10,718 nt of DNA from an uncultured Bacilli bacterium. GTDB taxonomy: Bacteria > Bacillota_I > Bacilli_A > RF39 > UBA660. Shown here piece after piece: positions 8,201-10,718 of the stretch. The notes under the pieces are model-generated. The model did no database searches. It saw nothing but the letters and a program-made list of their open reading frames with translations, and was not told the DNA's origin. The stretch lies in contig CANQDB010000041.1 of NCBI GenBank assembly GCA_947591175.1, positions 1 through 10,718 of the forward strand. The letters are read 5' to 3'. Positions within the stretch are counted from its first letter, which is position 1. Each line of letters opens with the position of its first letter. Position numbers and translations under genes: made by a program.

Positions 8201-8843
8201 GATTCTTACCGAATACTTTATAGATATCTTCGTCGCTTGACAAACCGAAAGCTCTTAACAAAGTTGTTAAGGTTACTTTACGAGTTCTATCGATACGAAC
8301 ATATAAAACGTCTCTAGCGTCTGCTTCGTACTCTAGCCAAGTTCCACGTGTCGGAATGATTTGCGAAGTAATAAGTTCTCTTCCGTTTTTATCTAATTCA
8401 CGATTAAAGTACACACTTGGACTACGTACCAATTGTGATACAATAACACGCTCTGCACCATTGATAACGAACGTTCCACTATCCGTCATAATAGGCATAT
8501 CGCCAAGGAAGATTTCCTGTTCTTTAACTTCACCTGTCTCATGATTAAACAAGCGTACTTCTACTTTTAAAGGAGCCGCATAAGTCGTTTCACGATCTTT
8601 GCACTCTTTAATGGAAAAGCGGGGCTCATCGAAATGATAATCACCAAATTCCAAAGAATATGTTCCAGCAAAGTTTTCTACTGGGAACAAATCGTCGAAT
8701 ACTTCCTTTATTCCAGTATCGACGAACCATTGGTACGACTTGGTCTGAATTTCTAATAAGTCCTTTAATTCATAGGTATTTTTAATTCTTGAGAAGTTCC
8801 TTCTCTTACGGTAATCACCACAATCAACAATCTTAAATGCCAC
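5208..8843 (-). CDS. rpoB: DNA-directed RNA polymerase subunit beta
   Basis: The 1211-residue protein (B. subtilis about 1193) forms the RNA polymerase core with beta'. The start is GTG (8841-8843), 6 bases after the ribosome site GGGGTGA (8850-8856). This gives MAFKIVDCGDYRKRRNFSRI, which matches the start of other Bacillota RpoB. Visible landmarks are the rifampicin-pocket region FFGSSQLSQFMDQINP and ELTNKRRLSALGPGG (455-487), SHYGRICPIESPEGPNIGLI (503-522), GYNYEDAVILNE (751-762), KMSGRHGNKGVISL (907-920) and the C-terminal GGQRFGEMEVWALYAYGAA (about 1054-1072). In the rifampicin pocket the residue equal to E. coli H526 is N476 (codon AAT, 7416-7418), while D516 and S531 equivalents are unchanged (D466, S481). 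The last 38 residues are a strongly acidic tail (26 Asp/Glu) dotted with Phe and Tyr. rpoC follows with a one-base overlap. Confidence 0.99.
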   Translation of the reverse strand: MAFKIVDCGDYRKRRNFSRIKNTYELKDLLEIQTKSYQWFVDTGIKEVFDDLFPVENFAGTYSLEFGDYHFDEPRFSIKECKDRETTYAAPLKVEVRLFNHETGEVKEQEIFLGDMPIMTDSGTFVINGAERVIVSQLVRSPSVYFNRELDKNGRELITSQIIPTRGTWLEYEADARDVLYVRIDRTRKVTLTTLLRAFGLSSDEDIYKVFGKNQYLENTIAKDSTRNTDEALIEIYEKLRPGEPATLDSSKNQIITRFFDEFRYDLARVGRYKFNRKLNITDRLLNQTLAEDVKVDKEVVIPKGTLINKEVLEQLKGLFKDGYGVHEVKINEELDTYNKVQEIKIVNPNNKKEKLSVIGNDQSIEVKRLTISDVYASVSYYLNLLEGVGNFDEIDHLGNRRIRQVGELLQNQFRIGVSRMERVIRERMTTQEMEEITPKTLINIRPVTAAMKEFFGSSQLSQFMDQINPISELTNKRRLSALGPGGLSRDRAGMDVRDVNTSHYGRICPIESPEGPNIGLITSLASYAKVDEYGFIMTPYRKVDHCHITDEIEYLTADEENDVIISQATVTTDDDNNMIDDQVAARFRGENILAKPEQVDYIDVSPQQVVSVTTSCIPFLEHDDATRALMGANMQRQSVPLLKAEAPFVGTGVEYIAARDSGAAIIAKADGVVEYVDAKRIVVKNKGGKDTYYLANFEESNQDSCYHHRPIVKVGDKVKRGHVIADGPSMDQGELALGKNMVVAFMTFNGYNYEDAVILNENLVKDDAYTSIHIEDYEMQCRETKLGPEEITRDIPNVSEEARKNLDENGIVVVGTEVKEGDILVGKVTPKGMAELTSEEKLLHAIFGEKTREVRDTSLRVPHGGEGIVHEVKIYSRKENDELPAGVSKVIRVYIAQKRKIQIGDKMSGRHGNKGVISLILPQEDMPFMPDGTPVDVMLNPQGVPSRMNLGQVLELHLGMAAKKLGVHVATPVFDGAKTEDIQAMMKEAGMDEDGKIVLYDGRTGEPFDNRISVGVMYMLKLHHMVDDKLHARSTGPYSLVTQQPLGGKAQFGGQRFGEMEVWALYAYGAAHTLQEILTVKSDDVVGRVKVYESIVKGQEINQAGVPESFRVLMKEFQALGLDLNIIDTDNNVLDLKQIEEEEAREDFKSNVDEVETVASEVPSGENLPPLPEDESEDEEDSEFDDEDDEFDDGYDDAFDPYDEMEGDEE

Positions 8844-8926
8844 TAAAATTCACCCCTATACATAATATTAAATTTTCACTCAAAGAACGTATCTATTTGC
8901 ACAAAATAATACATTGCCAATTTATA

Positions 8927-8955
8927 TTAATAACATAAAATTTTCAACAAGTCAA
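8927..8955 (-). promoter_or_regulatory. Possible internal promoter ahead of rpoB
   Basis: TTGACT (8950-8955), 17 bases, then TATTAA (8927-8932) on the minus strand; the -35 overlaps the stop codon of the upstream methyltransferase gene. It matches 5 of 6 and 4 of 6 sigma-A consensus bases. A second weak candidate, TTGGCA at 8915-8920, has no good -10. The 108-bp gap 8844-8951 is AT-rich and otherwise holds only the rpoB ribosome site. Bacillota often have a separate rpoB promoter in this gap, but the match is modest. Confidence 0.4.
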
Positions 8956-9554
8956 CGAATTTTGCATTTTATTACAAAAAAACCTTTTTTTCGGAAAAGA
9001 ATTGACACATTATAACACTTTTCCAGTTCGCTAATCATCGATTTAGCACCTTGTTCCTTCCGGACAACTAAGAATAATGTTCCGTCATCCGTAAGATGAT
9101 CTTTAGCACCTAACACGATATCATAGACAACTTTTTTGCCAGCCCGAATAGGTGGATTTGTAATAATGGTATCGAACTTCAAATTTGGATCAATTCCTTG
9201 ATAAGCATCACTTTCTAAAATATTAACATCAAAATCCACATTTTTTTTAGCATTCATCTTAGCCAAGTGAAGTGCACGTCTATTAACATCGACCATCGTT
9301 ACTTTTGCCTTCGCAACTTTCCCCAGTACAATTCCAATAACACCATAACCACAACCGACATCTAAAATACTATTTCCAACTTCACTTAACGGAATATTTT
9401 CAAGTAACAGTCGCGTTCCAAAATCTAATCCATCTTTAGAAAAGACACCATTATCAGTTGTAAAAGTAAAAGTATAACCTAAAATAGAAGTCCTAAAATC
9501 TCGCATTTTACTAGGTAAGTCTTCATTACTAAAGTATTGCCCCGTAATTATCAC
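8952..9554 (-). CDS. ybxB: Class I SAM-dependent methyltransferase, YbxB/RsmC-like
   Basis: The reading frame of about 200 residues has a Rossmann-type methyltransferase core: motif I ILDVGCGYG (63-71, SAM binding), the acidic residue closing strand 2 (D89 in MVDVNRRAL), and motif IV NPPIRAGK (133-140). NPP[IFY] is the signature of N-methyltransferases acting on guanine or adenine, as in RsmC (16S rRNA m2G1207). The N-terminal YFS-x(21)-FTFTTDNGVFSK-like region and the place directly before rpoB match B. subtilis YbxB. The exact substrate is unproven. Start is uncertain: the first possible codon is GTG at 9552-9554, but it lies inside a Shine-Dalgarno-like GGGGTGA (9551-9557) identical to the one used by rpoB. 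If that element is the ribosome site, translation would begin at a rarer codon a few triplets on (ATT at 9546-9548 or ACG at 9543-9545). The first in-frame ATG (residue 17) would cut off the conserved YFS. Confidence 0.93.
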   Translation of the reverse strand: MIITGQYFSNEDLPSKMRDFRTSILGYTFTFTTDNGVFSKDGLDFGTRLLLENIPLSEVGNSILDVGCGYGVIGIVLGKVAKAKVTMVDVNRRALHLAKMNAKKNVDFDVNILESDAYQGIDPNLKFDTIITNPPIRAGKKVVYDIVLGAKDHLTDDGTLFLVVRKEQGAKSMISELEKCYNVSILFRKKGFFVIKCKIR

Positions 9555-9557
9555 CCC

Positions 9558-9602
9558 AAAAGTATAAAAAGAACTAACTTATAAACGCTATAAGTTAGTT
9601 CT
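9558..9602 (-). terminator. Hairpin plus U-tract in the leader of the ybxB-rpoBC operon
   Basis: A perfect 14-bp stem (AGAACTAACTTATA at 9589-9602, partner at 9570-9583, 5-base loop) is followed on the minus strand by TTTTTATACTTTT (9558-9570). This has the form of an intrinsic terminator for minus-strand transcription. It sits only about 8 bases after the predicted start of the promoter at 9617-9645 and carries AAAGGAG (9601-9607) at its 5' side. It may be the old terminator of a lost upstream gene (rplL is expected here), an attenuator, or a 5' stabilising hairpin with Shine-Dalgarno, as known for some B. subtilis leaders. Confidence 0.7.
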
Positions 9603-9616
9603 CCTTTCGTGCTTAT

Positions 9617-9645
9617 ATAATACAACAAATCTTTTGAAAAAGCAA
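9617..9645 (-). promoter_or_regulatory. Sigma-A-type promoter of the ybxB-rpoB-rpoC operon
   Basis: TTGCTT (9640-9645), a 17-base spacer, and TATTAT (9617-9622) on the minus strand. Transcription would start near 9610. The next gene in this direction is the ybxB-like gene, then rpoB and rpoC, so this is the likely main promoter of the polymerase operon now that no rplJ-rplL genes lie immediately upstream. Confidence 0.65.
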
Positions 9646-9666
9646 CTATTTTTTAACTTTTTTTAA

Positions 9667-9816
9667 TGTTCTTAATTCTCAAAGTAAACGCAATTTTTAC
9701 CACATGAGTTGTATTTACTTTGAGAATAAGTGTTGCAATTACTATGAGAATAACTATATTTATAAAAATAAAACTACCAATCAATTGTAATTGTTTTTAC
9801 TTTGAGAATTTGTACA
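9667..9816. repeat. Cluster of four TTGnnnTTACTTTGAGAAT repeats bounded by inverted copies
   Basis: Copies run from TTG to GAAT. Copy 1 is inverted (9675-9693, TTGCGTTTACTTTGAGAAT read on minus). Copy 2 is at 9709-9727, copy 3 at 9733-9751 (ACTATGAGAAT, one change) and copy 4 at 9791-9809, all on plus. Copies 1 and 2 share a perfect 14-bp inverted repeat (9675-9688 and 9714-9727). Outside copies 1 and 4 the two ends read inward as TGT-(4 or 5 bases)-ATTCTCAAAG (from 9667 on plus and from 9813 on minus). Terminal TGT and several subterminal copies of a roughly 20-bp repeat are features of IS21-family ends, so this may be a deleted or MITE-like remnant of about 150 bp. I see no flanking target duplication. 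Operators for a repeated-site regulator are the alternative. Confidence 0.65.
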
Positions 9817-9838
9817 ATACACTTGTAATGTTTATACT
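9810..9838 (+). promoter_or_regulatory. Plus-strand promoter at the edge of the repeat cluster
   Basis: TTGTAC (9810-9815), a 17-base spacer, and TATACT (9833-9838). The -35 overlaps the outer end of repeat copy 4, so it points outward from the possible remnant element. Transcription from about 9845 would read through the palindromes at 9851-9947 and towards the leader peptide and transposase operon. Confidence 0.5.
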
Positions 9839-9850
9839 AAAAATTCTTTG

Positions 9851-9872
9851 ATTCTTTCTTATAAGAAAGAAT
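9851..9872. repeat. Perfect 22-bp palindrome
   Basis: The 11-base half ATTCTTTCTTA (9851-9861) is followed without a gap by its reverse complement (9862-9872). It is the first of several dyads within 100 bp and has no T-tract on either side, so it is not an ordinary terminator. Confidence 0.9.
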
Positions 9873-9873
9873 G

Positions 9874-9947
9874 CCTAACCGGCTAGGTTGTTTTATAAAC
9901 CTTTCCCGGCTTCTTTGCTTACTTTCTTTTCCGTAAAAGAAAGTAAG
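9874..9947. repeat. Palindromic, GC-richer segment with a 13-bp hairpin
   Basis: CCTAACCGGCTAGG (9874-9887) is a near palindrome. AGGTT/AACCT with flanking CCGG/CCGG can form a second stem (about 9880-9909). CTTACTTTCTTTT (9918-9930), loop CCGT, and its exact complement (9935-9947) form a 13-bp hairpin. The string TTCTTTGCTTACTTTCTTT followed by its partner is, from memory, a type of dispersed palindrome seen near mobile DNA in many bacteria; this is not checked. The segment is clearly richer in G and C than its surroundings. No coding sequence is seen in it. Confidence 0.7.
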
Positions 9948-9979
9948 GCCTGTCTGGCAAGACATTTAGTATTTATATA

Positions 9980-9988
9980 TGTTAAAAT
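9980..9988 (+). promoter_or_regulatory. Extended -10 promoter for the leader peptide and transposase operon
   Basis: TGT followed by TAAAAT (9983-9988) makes an extended -10. The -35 region (about 9960-9965, AGACAT) is poor, as is usual for extended -10 promoters. Transcription would begin near 9995, a few bases before the GGAGGTGG ribosome site at 10001-10008. Confidence 0.5.
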
Positions 9989-10015
9989 ATCATCTCATAT
10001 GGAGGTGGTTTTATT

Positions 10016-10054
10016 ATGCTTAAACAAAAGAATACCATTTTACTAAATTTTTGA
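10016..10054 (+). CDS. 12-residue ORF MLKQKNTILLNF, candidate leader peptide
   Basis: An ATG (10016-10018) stands 7 bases after GGAGGTGG (10001-10008), one of the best Shine-Dalgarno sequences in the window, and just after an extended -10 promoter. The frame ends in TGA after 12 codons. Codons 5 to 10 form the 5' arm of a long hairpin whose 3' arm lies beyond the stop. The positions of promoter, ribosome site, tiny ORF and stems are those of a translational or transcriptional attenuator, with the peptide acting through its translation rather than as a product. It resembles no leader peptide I recognise. The alternative is the remnant start of a lost gene. Confidence 0.5.
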   Translation: MLKQKNTILLNF

Positions 10055-10170
10055 AAGAACAGTAAAATAGTATTCTCACACACAATAAGTCTATCTAATT
10101 AATAGACGAACTTATTTTATCACACTCCTTTTTAATTAGATAGATACAAATTTTAATAGTTAAAAGGGAG
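10029..10170 (+). promoter_or_regulatory. Chain of competing hairpins that can hide the next ribosome site
   Basis: P1 pairs 10029-10044 with 10061-10076 (16 positions, one mismatch) and includes leader codons. P2 pairs 10084-10094 with 10102-10116 (11 pairs, 4-base bulge). P3 pairs CTCCTTTTTAA (10125-10135) with TTAAAAGGGAG (10160-10170; 11 pairs, one G-U) and so covers the Shine-Dalgarno of the 90-residue gene. A rival stem pairs 10090-10102 with 10132-10144 (13 perfect pairs); it destroys P2 and part of P3. The 3' arm of P1 can also pair with 10113-10120. P3 is followed by GATTTTTATTT, so it might end transcription instead. Folding energies were not computed. Confidence 0.5.
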
Positions 10171-10181
10171 GATTTTTATTT

Positions 10182-10454
10182 ATGAATAACTATTATGAAT
10201 TTACTAAATATGATGAAGATGGAATTGCAATGGATATATTTAATGGTCTTTCTAATGATAAGTTAAAAAGTATATTAGACGATTATTTTAATGAAATTGA
10301 ATATTTTTTAGATCTTTTTGCAGATACTTTTAAAAATGTTTTTAATGGGTCAGACTATGATGAATTTTATTATCAATCTAAATCATTGGTAGAACAAATT
10401 AATGACATTAAGATTATTATTAATATCTTAAAAGAAAGAGATATAAATGAGTAA
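10182..10454 (+). CDS. Unknown 90-residue acidic protein upstream of and coupled to the transposase
   Basis: I do not recognise this protein. It has 90 residues, many Asp, Glu, Asn and aromatic residues, no cysteine, no signal peptide and no membrane segment. It looks largely helical, with a hydrophobic pattern in DIFNGLSNDKLKSILDDYF (18-36) and LVEQINDIKIIINILKERD (69-87). The start ATG is preceded by GGGAGGA (10166-10172) at 9 bases. Its end overlaps the transposase start by 8 bases (ATGAGTAA), which suggests coupled translation. IS30-family elements usually carry a single gene, so this could be an accessory or regulatory partner of the transposase, or a host gene next to which the element landed. 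The overlap favours the first. Its ribosome site can be masked by the upstream hairpin. Confidence 0.75.
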   Translation: MNNYYEFTKYDEDGIAMDIFNGLSNDKLKSILDDYFNEIEYFLDLFADTFKNVFNGSDYDEFYYQSKSLVEQINDIKIIINILKERDINE

Positions 10455-10718
10455 AGGTCATTTATCCTATTCAGATAGATTAGCTATCGAAAATATGCTT
10501 GATGAAGGCCATACTATTAAGGAAATTGGGATTGATATTAAAAGAGATTCTAGTGTTATTGTAAGAGAAATTAATAAGCATAATTCATTAGTATTTCCTG
10601 GTACTTATAATAAACAGCACCCATGTCTTAAGTATCATTCTTGTAACGTTAAAGATTTTAATTGTTTTAAAACTTGCAAAAATGCTGAATTCAAGCCTTG
10701 TCCTAAACTTAGTGTTTC
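10447..10718 (+). CDS. IS30-family transposase, N-terminal part (runs off the window)
   Basis: 90 codons are visible from ATG 10447-10449 to the window end, without a stop. GHLSYSDRLAIENMLDEG followed by TIKEIGIDIKRDSSVIVREI (residues 4-42) is the N-terminal helix-turn-helix of IS30-type transposases, which binds the element ends. It is followed by a cysteine-rich segment (C60, C66, C73, C77, C85) of the kind found between the HTH and the DDE catalytic domain in many Bacillota IS30 transposases. The DDE domain lies beyond the window. The ATG has only a weak ribosome site (AGAAAGAG), fitting coupling to the 90-residue gene that it overlaps by 8 bases. I could not identify the left inverted repeat of the element with certainty. 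Confidence 0.85.
   Translation, partial: MSKGHLSYSDRLAIENMLDEGHTIKEIGIDIKRDSSVIVREINKHNSLVFPGTYNKQHPCLKYHSCNVKDFNCFKTCKNAEFKPCPKLSV

Noticed and set aside
9667..9816. CRISPR array
   Set aside because: The repeats are few, unequal in spacing and in both orientations, and no cas gene is present.
9555..10015. tRNA, rRNA or riboswitch in the long intergenic region
   Set aside because: I looked for tRNA-like arms and familiar riboswitch cores and saw none; the structure present is palindromes and short repeats.
10029..10076. The hairpin over the 12-codon ORF as a plus-strand intrinsic terminator
   Set aside because: It is followed by CACACACAATAAG, not a T-tract. On minus it is followed by a broken T-rich stretch (TTCTTTTGTTT), which is weak at best.

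Overview
The window is AT-rich, uses the standard bacterial code (TGG for Trp, TGA as a stop) and has strong GGAGG-type ribosome binding sites. It looks like a low-GC Bacillota chromosome. The RpoB/RpoC sequences, and an asparagine at the RpoB position equal to E. coli 526 (a residue known from rifampicin-insusceptible Mollicutes), suggest the Erysipelotrichia/Mollicutes side of the phylum. That placement is an inference.

The core is a minus-strand cluster, ybxB-like methyltransferase > rpoB > rpoC (9554 down to 1576). Its main promoter is at 9617-9645. A hairpin with a U-tract follows almost at once (9558-9602), and an intrinsic terminator overlaps the rpoC stop codon (1552-1581). rpoB and rpoC overlap by one base (TAATG). 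The order ybxB-rpoB-rpoC is the usual Bacillota order, but the expected neighbours (rplJ-rplL upstream; ribosomal protein genes downstream) are missing on both sides.

Downstream of rpoC, also on the minus strand, is a two-gene accessory unit. It comprises an AbiEi-family antitoxin-like regulator (843-1436) with its own promoter and a possible operator, then a dinD homologue (1-792, cut by the window edge). AbiEi normally pairs with the nucleotidyltransferase toxin AbiEii; here DinD occupies that position.

Upstream of ybxB, 9555-10181 holds no gene longer than 12 codons but is dense in structure. It has four copies of a roughly 20-bp motif containing CTTTGAGAAT, arranged like the ends of a small or deleted mobile element (9667-9816), then a plus-strand promoter, then a run of palindromes (9851-9947). 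After these comes an extended -10 promoter driving a 12-codon ORF with a near-perfect Shine-Dalgarno. A chain of competing hairpins follows, and the last one can hide the ribosome binding site of a 90-residue acidic protein (10182-10454). That gene overlaps by 8 bases the start of an IS30-family transposase, which runs off the right edge. The arrangement resembles a translational attenuator controlling a transposase operon and is, with the AbiEi-DinD pair, the most unusual content here.
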